64,000 nucleotides of DNA from Microvirga splendida (GCF_016427565.1 NZ_JAELXT010000011.1:1-64000), one strand, 5' to 3'. Shown: positions 26,159 through 34,257, numbered from the stretch's first letter. Numbers and translations are program-made. The notes: a model not told the origin generated them from the sequence alone.

Positions 26159-26572
26159 TTATCCTGCCACCTCGGTCACCGCGCGCAGGCGCAGGGTGAC
26201 GCGGGCGAGGCCGGAATCCTTGTCGCGGGCGGAGGCGAGTTCGGTGACGCGCAGGTTGACGAGGCGGTGGCCGTCGAGAACGAGCGGCGCATCGTCGAGG
26301 ATCGCGAAGAAGCGGTCGGCAGCCATCAGGGCCGTGCGTGCGCCGCCTTTCTCCGACCAGATCACGATGTCCACGCTCTGCGCGTGGCCGCGGTCGAGGT
26401 CGGTGGACCAGTCCTCGGCCCTCACGTCGCCGAACAGCGCGTAGACCGGCTCGGCCCCGCGCGGCGGCTCGTCGTAGAGGCGCAAGGTTCCGCCCATCAG
26501 AGCACGCAGCTCCGCATCGGCGGATGCCGCGTCGATGATCGCGCGGCGCAAGGACAGCACCGGGCTGGTCAT
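26159..26572 (-). CDS. GTA g8-like DUF3168 tail terminator
   Basis: A 137-residue protein of the DUF3168 family (LRRAIIDAASADAELRALMG; YALFGDVRAEDWSTD; DRFFAILDDAPLVLDGHRL). RcGTA g8 caps the tail where it meets the head. It overlaps the g7 stop by 4 bases, indicating coupling. Confidence 0.9.
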   Translation of the reverse strand: MTSPVLSLRRAIIDAASADAELRALMGGTLRLYDEPPRGAEPVYALFGDVRAEDWSTDLDRGHAQSVDIVIWSEKGGARTALMAADRFFAILDDAPLVLDGHRLVNLRVTELASARDKDSGLARVTLRLRAVTEVAG

Positions 26573-26904
26573 GCCCTCACCTCCTCGACGAGGCAGACGA
26601 GATCGCGCTTCGCCCCGTCGGGATCGGAGGCCGCCCGGATAGCGAAGCGGCGCAGCCCGGAGGTGAGCCGCATGGCGCCGGTCACGCCCTCGCGGTAGCG
26701 CAGGGTAATGCGGTGGGTGAGGCTCTGCTCCGGCCGGTCGGCGCGCACGCGCTCATGGCCTGAGAGCATCTCGATGGCGCCCCACACCTGAGGCCCCTGC
26801 GCATAGGAGCGGATGACGCCGCCGAACCCGTCGGGCCGCTCCAGCGGCAGTTCGAGCACGAACCGGCGCGAACGCGCGCCGATGGGAATGGATTTCGATG
26901 TCAT
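26569..26904 (-). CDS. GTA g7-like head closure (head-tail stopper) protein
   Basis: A 111-residue protein of the phage head-tail joining family (FVLELPLERPDGFGGVIRSY; VWGAIEMLSGHERVRADR; HRITLRYREGVTGAMRL). It closes the connector after packaging. It begins 15 bases after the g6 stop and overlaps g8 by 4 bases. Confidence 0.9.
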   Translation of the reverse strand: MTSKSIPIGARSRRFVLELPLERPDGFGGVIRSYAQGPQVWGAIEMLSGHERVRADRPEQSLTHRITLRYREGVTGAMRLTSGLRRFAIRAASDPDGAKRDLVCLVEEVRA

Positions 26905-26919
26905 GACGAATCTCGACGA

Positions 26920-27486
26920 TTAAGGCCGCGCCCGCTGGAAGGGGGCGACGAGGGCGAGGGCCTCGGGCGGGAGGATCTGCTCGCCCACCACGTCGCCGCG
27001 ATGTTCGAACCAGTGCGCTACGAGGATGCGGATGGCGAGCTTCAGGGTCGCGGGCACCGCTTCCGCGGTGGATCCATAGCCGGCGCGCAGCTCCACCGAG
27101 ATGCCGTTGCGCGGCTTCCCCGGCTCCGGCGCACCGAAGACGGCGATGCGGGGCGGGTCGCTTAAGCCATCCGCATCGAAGGCCTCCTCCGGCAGTTCGG
27201 TCACGGCGCCCGAGGCGTCCGTGAGCCTGATCGCGTCCACGGCGATCAGGGGTGAGAGCGGCAGCAGGAGCACGCGTTCCCGCGGCCAGCGGTCGAGCAC
27301 CACGCGCCAGCTTTGCTCGATGAGAATTCGGCGGGAGACCGCCTCGATCGTGAGCCGGGCCGCCTTGATGAGGCCCGAAATCAGGTCATCCTGCGCGGCG
27401 TCGTCCTCGTCGACGCGCAGATAGGCCTTCATCTCGATGAGGCTGACGGGCTCGACGGCGGGGCCGCTGACGAATATGGGAATCAT
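26920..27486 (-). CDS. GTA g6-like head-tail connector protein
   Basis: A 188-residue protein starting MIPIFVSGPAVEPVSLIEMK. It has the gp6-like connector signature (LIEMKAYLRVDEDDAAQDDL; LIKAARLTIEAVSRRIL; LRAGYGSTAEAVPATLKLAI). The start at 27486 is chosen because family members begin at this point; a longer frame to 27774 overlaps the divergent protease gene. In RcGTA the preceding gene is the capsid, but here two protease genes on the other strand intervene. Confidence 0.88.
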   Translation of the reverse strand: MIPIFVSGPAVEPVSLIEMKAYLRVDEDDAAQDDLISGLIKAARLTIEAVSRRILIEQSWRVVLDRWPRERVLLLPLSPLIAVDAIRLTDASGAVTELPEEAFDADGLSDPPRIAVFGAPEPGKPRNGISVELRAGYGSTAEAVPATLKLAIRILVAHWFEHRGDVVGEQILPPEALALVAPFQRARP

Positions 27487-27511
27487 CGGAACAAAGGATC
27501 CTCGTGCTGTC

Positions 27512-28258
27512 ATGAAACGTCTGATCACGCTCTGTCTCGCGCTGTCGCTGCCGGCGACGGGCGCGCACGCCATCGTCGGCGGCCAGCCCGATGAGGGGCC
27601 GCTGTCGCGCCAGAGCGTGATGGTGTTGAGTTCGAACGGCGGCGTGTGCAGCGCCGTGGTGCTGGCGCCCGACGTGGTGCTCACCGCCGCCCATTGCGTC
27701 ACGGGCGCCGCCGAGCACCGGGTGCATTTCCGCGACGAGGCGGGCGAGCCCGTGCTGATCGTGCCCACTGCCAAGACCGTGCATCCCGGCTACAACGCGA
27801 AGGCCATCGAGACGCGCCAGCGCTCCATCGATCTCGCGCTCGTCCGCATCCCCGAGCCCCTGCCCGCGCGGTTCGAGCGGGCGACCCTCAGCGCCGCGAA
27901 GGTGCCCGAGAACACCTTCGTGACCGTCGGCGGCTACGGCCTTGCCCGCGACGGCGACGCGAAGAGCACCGGCACCTTCCGCATCGCGTCCCTCACGGCC
28001 GTCGAGCCCTATGGCCCGAGCCGAATCCTGCTCTGGGCCGAAGGCTCCGGCACGGCGAGCGCCTGCCAGGGCGATTCCGGCGGCCCGATGGCCTCCGGAA
28101 CGGCGGTCGCGGCGATCACGAGTTGGTCATCGCCTGCGAAAGGCCGTAGCTGCGGAGGCCTGACCCAGGGCATTCTCGTGGGGCCGCAGCGCGCGTGGAT
28201 CGACCGTGTTCTCAAGGGCTGGAACCGCGATGCGTTGTGGAGCGGCAACGGGGTTTAG
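27512..28258 (+). CDS. Secreted trypsin-like serine protease (S1), copy 1
   Basis: A 248-residue protein with the signal peptide MKRLITLCLALSLPATGAHA, followed directly by IVGG, the mature N-terminus of active trypsins. So no propeptide seems to be needed. The triad is complete: TAAHC near residue 68, Asp in SIDLALVRI near 110 and Ser in CQGDSGGP near 191. Four or more cysteines could form disulfides. It is transcribed opposite to the phage-like genes, starting 26 bases from the g6 start, and is followed by a paralogue. Confidence 0.9.
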   Translation: MKRLITLCLALSLPATGAHAIVGGQPDEGPLSRQSVMVLSSNGGVCSAVVLAPDVVLTAAHCVTGAAEHRVHFRDEAGEPVLIVPTAKTVHPGYNAKAIETRQRSIDLALVRIPEPLPARFERATLSAAKVPENTFVTVGGYGLARDGDAKSTGTFRIASLTAVEPYGPSRILLWAEGSGTASACQGDSGGPMASGTAVAAITSWSSPAKGRSCGGLTQGILVGPQRAWIDRVLKGWNRDALWSGNGV

Positions 28259-28337
28259 AAATTCATAATGTAACGGAACTATCCTCGCAGCCGAGGTCTT
28301 GCCTTACAAAGTCACACCTTCACGGCATCATCAATCC

Positions 28338-29126
28338 ATGCGCGCATTGCCGATCCTCGCCCTTGCTGCCTTCACCCTCGTCGCAAGCCCCGCCTGGGCC
28401 ATCCTGAAGGGCGCCAACTCGCGGGATCCGAACGGATTGCGCCGCTCGGTGGTCTCCATCGAAAACTCCTTCGGCGAGCTCTGCTCCGGCGTGCTCGTCG
28501 GGCCCGATCTCGTGCTGACGGCGGCGCATTGCGTCATCGACCGCGCCGCCTATCGCGTCACCGCGCTCAACCGGGCCCTGAGGCCCCAGCGCTTCAACGT
28601 CGCTGCGCTCGCCATCCATCCGACCTTCGTGCCCGGCACCACGCCGCGCACCCAGCCGGGCGTCGATCTGGCGGTGGTCAAACTCGACCGCCCCATCGGC
28701 CGCGACTTCCTCCCCCTCGACCCCACCCAGGCAGGCCGCATCGATGTGGGCGATCAGGTGACGATTGCCGGCTACGGCGTGCTCTCGGAGCGCGCCAGGG
28801 GCACGGCCCGCAAGCTGCGCCAGACCAACCTCGTCTCGCTCGGCTCCATCGAGGTGGCGAACCGGGTCCTGATCGTCGCCGACCGGGTCCGGCTTGCTGA
28901 GACGGAGGGGGCCGGCGCCTGCCGCGGCGATTCCGGCGGACCGATCCTCGCCGCGACGCCGAGCGGCTACCAGCTCTACGGCATCACGAGCTGGTCGAGC
29001 GGAGCGCTGCGCACCCGCACGCCCAGCGCCTGCGGCGGCCTCACGGCCGTGACGCCCGTGGTGGAGCACCTGCGCTGGATCGTGAGCAGCATGCAGAGCC
29101 TCAACGGCGTGTGGGCGAGGAATTGA
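28338..29126 (+). CDS. Secreted trypsin-like serine protease (S1), copy 2
   Basis: A 262-residue S1 protease with the signal peptide MRALPILALAAFTLVASPAWA, then ILKGAN instead of IVGG. The triad residues are in TAAHCVIDR, VDLAVVKL and CRGDSGGP. The C-terminal GITSWSSGALRTRTPSACGG matches copy 1's ITSWSSPAKGRSCGG, so the two are tandem paralogues. They separate the GTA capsid gene from the connector gene and are probably expressed independently. Confidence 0.9.
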   Translation: MRALPILALAAFTLVASPAWAILKGANSRDPNGLRRSVVSIENSFGELCSGVLVGPDLVLTAAHCVIDRAAYRVTALNRALRPQRFNVAALAIHPTFVPGTTPRTQPGVDLAVVKLDRPIGRDFLPLDPTQAGRIDVGDQVTIAGYGVLSERARGTARKLRQTNLVSLGSIEVANRVLIVADRVRLAETEGAGACRGDSGGPILAATPSGYQLYGITSWSSGALRTRTPSACGGLTAVTPVVEHLRWIVSSMQSLNGVWARN

Positions 29127-29189
29127 TCCCGCCCACAACGTATGAGCGCACCCTTTTCTCACCGCATTTGCGAGAGTGACACTCTCTGC

Positions 29190-29271
29190 GTCATGGCCGG
29201 GCTCGTCCCGGCCATCCACGTCTTACACCGCGCAAAGGCGTGGATCCCCGGAACAAGTCCGGGGATGACGA
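29190..29271. repeat. Palindromic repeat (family C, uninterrupted)
   Basis: The block runs from GTCATGGCCGGGCTCGTCCC to CCGGAACAAGTCCGGGGATG, with the hairpin arms CGTGGATCCCCGG and CCGGCCATCCACG. It lies just downstream of the capsid gene stop and serves as the intact reference for the interrupted copy at 22644-22864. Confidence 0.85.
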
Positions 29272-29277
29272 GGCGGG

Positions 29278-30513
29278 TTATGCAGCAAACTTCAGCAGCT
29301 TGATCGCCGCGTAGTCCTGCACGCCGCCGCCCACGCGCTTGGTGGTGTAGAACAGCACGTAGGGCTTGGCGGAATACGGATCGCGCAGCACGCGCATGCC
29401 GGCGCGGTCGACGATGAGATAACCGCGCTTGAAGTCGCCGAACGCCACCGCGCAGGCGTTCAGCGCAAAGTCAGGCATGTCCTCGGCCTCCACCACGGGG
29501 AAGCCCATCAGGGTCGCGGCCTGGCCGATGCTCGCGGGCGGCGCCCAGAGATACTGGCCGTTGTCGTCCTTGAAGCGGCGGATCGTGCTCTGCGTCTTGC
29601 GGTTCATCACGAAGGCGGCGTTCTGGCGGTAGCCGGCCTTGAGGGCGTAGATCAGGTCCACCAGCACATCCGACGGGCTCTCCACCGGGAAGGCTGCACC
29701 GCCGGTGTTCACCGTGCCGAGGCGCCCCCACTCCCAGATTTCGTTCTCCACGGTCTCCGTCGCCAGAAAGCCCTTCGGCCTGTTGACCCCGTCACCGTTG
29801 ACGAAGGCGGCGCCCTCCTGCTCGGCGAAGGCGGCCTCGACCTCCTCGGCGATCCAGCTCTCGATGTCGATCACCGCATCGTCGAGCAGGGTCTGGGTGG
29901 CGGCCGGCATGGCGTAGAGCTCCATGGCCGGAAAGCTCATCTCGGAGAGCGCAGGGCTTGCGGTCTGGGGCCGCGCCGCCGTCTCGCCGACCCAGCCGGT
30001 GGCCGGGCCCGTGGCCGAGAAGGCGCGCTTGTACTGGCCGCCGGAGATCACCCGCACCGACGAGATGGCGCGGATCGGCGACACATTGGCGAGACGGCGC
30101 AGCACCTCGCGCTCGACCGTGTCGGGCACGAGATAACCGCCGTCGGGACCGGAGCCCGCCGAGAGCGCCTTCTCCTCCAGGCGCTTGAGGCCCGCGGCCT
30201 CGCCGGTGCGCACATAGGCATGGAATGCGCTCTTGTGCTCTCCTTGAGCCGGGTCGCGCGGGGCCTCGGTGCCGCCGAGCGGCGGGCGGGCGCGCTCGAG
30301 GCTGAGGCGGTCGAGACGGCGCTTGGCATCGTCGAGGGCCGTGTCGATGCGGGCGAGCTTTTCGTCGGTCACCACGTCGCTCGTGAGCCTGGTCTCGATC
30401 TCGGACAGGCGCGTGTCGTTGGTGTCCTTGAAGGCCTCGAAGGCGCGGGCGAAATCCTCAAACGCCGAGGCGACGTCGTCGGAGATTGTTTTGGTTTCAA
30501 CAACGGGAATCAT
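29278..30513 (-). CDS. GTA g5-like HK97-family major capsid protein
   Basis: A 411-residue protein. The N-terminal ~85 residues form a charged coiled coil (FARAFEAFKDTNDTRLSEIE; KLARIDTALDDAKRRLDRLS), the scaffold delta domain normally removed by the prohead protease. The HK97 fold follows (GSGPDGGYLVPDTVEREVLR; SWIAEEVEAAFAEQEGAAFV; YGAIKLLKF-like end read as YAAIKLLKFAA). No frame break is seen. A minus-strand terminator lies upstream at 30601-30630, so the capsid may need its own promoter or antitermination. Confidence 0.95.
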   Translation of the reverse strand: MIPVVETKTISDDVASAFEDFARAFEAFKDTNDTRLSEIETRLTSDVVTDEKLARIDTALDDAKRRLDRLSLERARPPLGGTEAPRDPAQGEHKSAFHAYVRTGEAAGLKRLEEKALSAGSGPDGGYLVPDTVEREVLRRLANVSPIRAISSVRVISGGQYKRAFSATGPATGWVGETAARPQTASPALSEMSFPAMELYAMPAATQTLLDDAVIDIESWIAEEVEAAFAEQEGAAFVNGDGVNRPKGFLATETVENEIWEWGRLGTVNTGGAAFPVESPSDVLVDLIYALKAGYRQNAAFVMNRKTQSTIRRFKDDNGQYLWAPPASIGQAATLMGFPVVEAEDMPDFALNACAVAFGDFKRGYLIVDRAGMRVLRDPYSAKPYVLFYTTKRVGGGVQDYAAIKLLKFAA

Positions 30514-30600
30514 TGCAATCCATAGGTTTGAAAAGAACAGCTTCGGAAATGAGCATCGGGTGGGTGCGAAAAGCGGAATCCCCGTTTCGGCCCGATGCCC

Positions 30601-30630
30601 AAAGAAAAAGGCCCGCCGAGTGGCGGGCCC
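30601..30630 (-). terminator. Rho-independent terminator inside the GTA-type cluster
   Basis: On the minus strand GGCCCGCC-ACTC-GGCGGGCC is followed by TTTTTCTTT. It lies between the small lipoprotein gene (stop at 30784) and the capsid start (30513), so it should stop transcripts coming from the protease and lipoprotein genes. Confidence 0.85.
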
Positions 30631-30664
30631 GTTGTTTCCCGGTGAGGGGAATATGGACCTCTGA

Positions 30665-30764
30665 CCTCATCCTGAGGAGCCGCTGCAAGCGGCGTCTCGA
30701 AGGACGATCCAGAGAGCACTGAAGCATCCTTCGAGACGGACCTGCGGTCCTCCTCAGGATGAGG
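30665..30764. repeat. Palindromic repeat (family B)
   Basis: It begins CCTCATCCTGAGGAGCCGCT and ends CTCCTCAGGATGAGG, with GTCTCGAAGGACGATCC pairing with GGATCCTTCGAGAC-like sequence inside. It is the same element as at 22702-22807, lying between the lipoprotein gene and the terminator. Confidence 0.85.
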
Positions 30765-30783
30765 GTTTGGCGGAGCCGACGCT

Positions 30784-31002
30784 TTAGCGGCGACGGACGC
30801 GGCGGACCGGACGGGTGTCCTCCACCGTGTCGACCACGGCCGGGGCGGTCGCTGCGCCGATGGCGCCGCCGGCCACCGCACCGACCGGACCGGCCACGGC
30901 ACCGACGCCGGCGCCGACGGCCGCGCCGCCGATCCGCTCTTCCGTGGTGGTGCAGGCCGCAGCCGCAAGGCCGAGGAGCGCAACGAAAGCAAGCTTCTTC
31001 AT
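30784..31002 (-). CDS. Small glycine-zipper lipoprotein
   Basis: A 72-residue protein: signal peptide and lipobox MKKLAFVALLGLAAAAC, then a glycine-zipper membrane segment (GGAAVGAGVGAVAGPVGAVA) and a basic tail (RPVRRVRRR). It resembles the small outer-membrane glycine-zipper lipoproteins of alphaproteobacteria. It lies between the prohead protease and capsid genes on the same strand and has no known virion role; it is likely a host-type gene carried in the cluster. Confidence 0.8.
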   Translation of the reverse strand: MKKLAFVALLGLAAAACTTTEERIGGAAVGAGVGAVAGPVGAVAGGAIGAATAPAVVDTVEDTRPVRRVRRR

Positions 31003-31109
31003 CAGAATCTCCCGAGACAGCGAAGAACAGACGCCTTTCACGTGAGGAAAGGGCCCGCAGCCTCCGCATCCATGCGGGCTTTCAGCTAACGCGCTCCCAC
31101 GGACAAGGT

Positions 31110-31643
31110 TCAGGAAAACAGCCTGACGGCGGCGCTGCGAATATGGGTAGCAAGTCTCGGCGTCTGCTTGACGGTCTCGACCCGCGCGCCGGGCAGCATC
31201 GGGAAGGTCACGACCGAGATCTCCCACAGGTCGAGCCGCTCCAGGCGCCGCAAGCCGGTCGGCCGCTCGGCCCTGGCCCGCTCGACGCGAAAGCCGATGG
31301 AGAGCCCGTCGACGGCCCCGTCGCGCATGAGCGCATGGATGTCGCGGGCGCGCTCCACCGCGAGGTTGAGCCTGCCGCGCACGCGCAGGCCGCGCCCGTC
31401 CTCCGCGATGGAGAGCCAGCGCCCGATGGGCTGCGCCGGATCGTGCTGCCACAGCAGGCGCACCTGCGCCGTGCCGCGTTTCTTCAGGCTGTCGCGGAAG
31501 GCGCCGGGCATGACCACGTCCTTGCCAAGATCGGCCTCGCCGAACAGGCTGGCATAGCCCTCAAACACGCCATCGGCATCGACGCCGCTCAGGGGCTCGG
31601 GCAGGAACTTGCGCTCGCGGAATGTGGGGACGCCCGCCTTCAT
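31110..31643 (-). CDS. GTA g4-like HK97-family prohead protease
   Basis: A 177-residue protein starting MKAGVPTFRERKFLPEPLSG. Prohead protease motifs are visible: GYASLFGEADLGKDVVMPGA, catalytic His in LLWQHDPAQPIG near residue 67, Ser in GLSIGFRV near 116 and LWEISVVTFPMLPGA. It trims the capsid delta domain during head maturation. The start overlaps the stop of the preceding 49-residue ORF (ATGA), so the two are coupled. Confidence 0.92.
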   Translation of the reverse strand: MKAGVPTFRERKFLPEPLSGVDADGVFEGYASLFGEADLGKDVVMPGAFRDSLKKRGTAQVRLLWQHDPAQPIGRWLSIAEDGRGLRVRGRLNLAVERARDIHALMRDGAVDGLSIGFRVERARAERPTGLRRLERLDLWEISVVTFPMLPGARVETVKQTPRLATHIRSAAVRLFS

Positions 31644-31789
31644 CGCGCGGCCCCGCGGGCGGCCTTCGGCGGTTTCGCATCGAGCTTTTCGAGCTGGCGC
31701 ACGAAGTCGCGGAACACGGTTGTGGCGCGGCTCGTGTTGTCCTGCCGCGTCGCCGGCTTGCGCGCGGAACGGGCTGCGGAACGGGTCAT
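31640..31789 (-). CDS. 49-residue basic protein between portal and prohead protease genes
   Basis: Starts at the ATG at 31789 (MTRSAARSARKPATRQDNTS) and ends FRDFVRQLEKLDAKPPKAAR-GAAR. It is very basic and probably partly helical. It overlaps the stop of the preceding 65-residue ORF by one base and the start of the protease gene by four, so it is embedded in a chain of coupled genes. Function unknown. RcGTA has a small head gene (g3.5, rcc01685) at this point; correspondence is not shown by sequence. Confidence 0.65.
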   Translation of the reverse strand: MTRSAARSARKPATRQDNTSRATTVFRDFVRQLEKLDAKPPKAARGAAR

Positions 31790-31986
31790 CAGAGGTCTCC
31801 CGAATGGCGGCGGTTGAACAGGGACAGCTCGCGCACGAACGCATCGAACCGGCGGTTGGCCGCGAACAGGTCGCGCAGGGTCATGGCAAGCAAGGCAGAG
31901 GCCCCGCTGGCCCAGACGAACAGGGCCAAATGGGCAAGATCCCCGCGCCGGATGACGGCCTCGGTGATCTGATCGAATGTGTTCAT
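31789..31986 (-). CDS. 65-residue single-span membrane protein in the head gene block
   Basis: Starts MNTFDQITEAVIRRGDLAHL, with one membrane segment (LALFVWASGASALLAMTLRD) and a C-terminal amphipathic part (FDAFVRELSLFNRRHSGDL). A longer frame to 32226 is repeat DNA. Similar short membrane proteins occur between portal and protease genes of other rhizobial phage-like clusters, as far as I recall. The function is unknown. Its stop is shared with the start of the 49-residue ORF. Confidence 0.65.
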   Translation of the reverse strand: MNTFDQITEAVIRRGDLAHLALFVWASGASALLAMTLRDLFAANRRFDAFVRELSLFNRRHSGDL

Positions 31987-32148
31987 GATTTGTTCTCGTG
32001 AAAGGCTCCGTTGTGAATGGAAGGCTCCTTGGAAGGGAAGCGAGAAAAGCATCGGCTTTCGCGACTGCTGTTCGTGAACGCCGTCAGTGTCGTCATCTCG
32101 GACGAGCAAAGCGAGATCCGGGATCGCGTGCAGGATGGTGCGCAGGCT

Positions 32149-32485
32149 TCCCTCCCCCTTGCGGGGAGGGTGGCCGCGGCAAGCGGCCGAGTGGGGGTCG
32201 CAAAGTCGAAGCACTTGCTCATTCAAAGTGCATGAAGGGCACTACAGCATCCCCTCTCCCGAGCGGGAGAGGGGCAGGGGTGAGGGCGTGCGGCTGCACC
32301 AGCCCGGCACCATCATGTCCGCTGCAATACGTCACCCGCAACCCTTCATCAGGCACCGATCTTCCCTCACCCCAACCCTCTCCCACACGGGAGAGGGAGG
32401 CGCGTTGCGCTGGTTGTCTGGCTCACCCGGTCGCACCACCCCACCCGAGCGCTGGCGCGCCCACCCTCCCCGCAGGGGGAGGGAA
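32149..32485. repeat. Palindromic repeat block (family D and related)
   Basis: Fills most of the 507-base gap between the portal gene and the small membrane ORF. Elements in order: CCTCCCCCTTGCGGGGAGGG; CCCCTCTCCCGAGCGGGAGA with a following GGGG; CCCTCTCCCACACGGGAGAG; and CACCCTCCCCGCAGGGGGAG. Each is a short perfect or near-perfect hairpin. 31987-32148 shows no gene. Confidence 0.75.
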
Positions 32486-32493
32486 AACCTGCA

Positions 32494-33669
32494 CTACGCC
32501 CGCCTCCCCTTCCCACTCTCCGCACGCCCATACCCCACCGCCTCGCGCTTCTCGTCGTCGCTCAGAAACCCCGCCGCCGACACGCGCCGCCACAGGCTTT
32601 CGCGTTCATCCGCAAGCGCCTCGATGGCATCGAGGTCAGGCTCGAGGGAAAGCGTCTCGCGATAGGCCGGCGCCAGCCATTGGGCGAGCGCTTCGGCGGT
32701 GCGCTTGACCAGCGGGATCACGGTCTGGCGGTAGAAGGCGCGGTTGGCTTCGGCGTAGTTGGCAAGCGTGCTGTCGCCGGGCAGGCCCAGCAGCAGCGGC
32801 GGCACGCCGAAGGCGAGCGCGATCTCCCGCGCCGCCGCCGCCTTCGCTTCCACAAAATCCATGTCCTTCGGCGAGAGCGAGAGCGGCTTCCAGTCGAGGC
32901 CGCCTTCGAGCAGCAGCGGGCGGCCCGCATTGCCGGCGCCTTGATAGTTCGTTTCCAGTTCGCTCTTGAGCCTGTCGAACTGCGCGTCCGTGAGGGTCGC
33001 GCTGCCCACCACCAGGGCGCCCGAGGGCCGCGCCGCGTTGTCGAGGAGCGCCTTGTTCCAGGCGCCCGCCGCGTTGTGGATGTCGAGCGCCGTGGCGGCG
33101 GCTGCCATCGGGGATAAACCGTAATGATCGTCCGCCGGATGGAACAGGGTGAGGTGCAGGATCGGCGCCGGCGCCTCGTCGTCGCGGATCGGGAAGCGCA
33201 CGGATTGCGCGCCGACCGCATATTCGTAAGCGGCTGGCCAGCCATCCGCATCGGGCACCACGCGCATCCGGTCGGGCCTCAAGCAATGCAGTTCGTGCGG
33301 CGCGCCGTCGAGGCTCACTGCCTCCACATAGGCGTTGCCGGACACCATCAGGTGTCCATACAGGCTCTCGAGAAAGCGCTGGCCGCCCTCCCGTGCGTTG
33401 GGCCGCGCGAGCAGCGCCAGCAGCGGATGGGAATCGAGCTCCCTGCCCTCGCTCATGAGCGCCAGCGGCAGCGACGCCGCCGCCTCGCTCACCAGGCGCA
33501 CGGCACGATGCACGATGGCGTTCTTCTGGAAGCCCTCGCGGGCGAGTGCCCCGTAGTCGCGCGGCGTCCACACGGCGCGTCCGGCCACATAGAGCGCAAC
33601 GGCGCCCTGCGCCCGCGAAGCCTTGGCCTCAGGCGGCGCCTGGAGCCAGCGGGTCAAACGATTCAGCAT
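32494..33669 (-). CDS. GTA g3-like HK97-family portal protein
   Basis: A 391-residue portal protein. Recognisable segments are VHRAVRLVSEAAASLPLALM, YGHLMVSGNAYVEAVSL, LTLFHPADDHYGLSPMAAAA, FGVPPLLLGLPGDSTLANYA and FYRQTVIPLVKRTAEALAQW. It forms the dodecameric channel through which DNA is packaged. Length is normal for GTA portals. It starts at the ATG at 33669 after a 412-base repeat-rich gap. Confidence 0.94.
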   Translation of the reverse strand: MLNRLTRWLQAPPEAKASRAQGAVALYVAGRAVWTPRDYGALAREGFQKNAIVHRAVRLVSEAAASLPLALMSEGRELDSHPLLALLARPNAREGGQRFLESLYGHLMVSGNAYVEAVSLDGAPHELHCLRPDRMRVVPDADGWPAAYEYAVGAQSVRFPIRDDEAPAPILHLTLFHPADDHYGLSPMAAAATALDIHNAAGAWNKALLDNAARPSGALVVGSATLTDAQFDRLKSELETNYQGAGNAGRPLLLEGGLDWKPLSLSPKDMDFVEAKAAAAREIALAFGVPPLLLGLPGDSTLANYAEANRAFYRQTVIPLVKRTAEALAQWLAPAYRETLSLEPDLDAIEALADERESLWRRVSAAGFLSDDEKREAVGYGRAESGKGRRA

Positions 33670-33692
33670 GAATAGGTCCTCGTTGCCAGGGT

Positions 33693-33799
33693 GTCATTCC
33701 CGGCCGGAGATGGCGAAGCCATCGGAGGGGAAGGGAATCCATCGGGTGCAGAACATAGGAGTGGATCCCCTTCCCGGCCTGCGGCCGCCGGGGATGACA
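33693..33799. repeat. Palindromic repeat (family A)
   Basis: Just upstream of the portal gene. It starts GTCATTCCCGGCCGGAGATG and ends GCCGCCGGGGATGAC, with GGGGAAGGGAATCC opposing GGATCCCCTTCCC. 33800-34150 shows no gene that I can support. Confidence 0.85.
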
Positions 33800-34153
33800 A
33801 GTGTGCCTGCGGTCGCTTCAACGTGCCGACAACTTCCGCACCCGGTGACCGCAAAGCAGGCAGGTTCGGCGCGTTCGTCATTGGCCCGTCACATCCCGCA
33901 GGGTAATCTTGAGATGTTGCGGGGGCACCCGGCGACATTCACGCGCCAGCCGGGCCGCTTTCCTCGGATCGGCTGGCGCGACCATCAGTTTCAAAGCTCT
34001 GCCGTCCTGCTCCTATGGGACGGCATGAGGCAGACGGCGGGGCGGACCGGCACGGATGGACTGCCGTCCGCCCCAGCCCTGCAGCCATATCCTTTCGAGA
34101 CAGGGCCGGCGCGAAAGGCTCACCCCATCAGAATCCTTGAGGAATCCCGGCAC

Positions 34154-34257
34154 CGGCATAGCTTATGCCGAGTGGCTTCATTTTTGCCCCTACGGTAGCC
34201 ACGGCGCCCCGGCTGGAGATGTGCGTGAACACCACGCTTCGGCTGGGGCGTTCTTTT
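34154..34257 (+). ncRNA. Possible structured RNA ending in a terminator
   Basis: Read on the plus strand this short stretch forms consecutive hairpins: CGGCATA-gct-TATGCCG (34154-34170), GTGGCT/AGCCAC (34172-34202) and CGCCCC/GGGGCG (34205-34250), with an inner GCGTG-aacac-CACGC. It ends in TTCTTTTT at 34251-34258. It lies antisense to the end of the terminase gene and is not explained by any ORF. A small RNA or a mere terminator are both possible; no promoter was identified. Confidence 0.35.

Noticed and set aside
32087-32665. Plus-strand ORFs over the gap before the portal gene
   Set aside because: They translate palindromic repeat DNA and overlap the portal gene; the Ser/Pro/Arg composition is non-protein-like.
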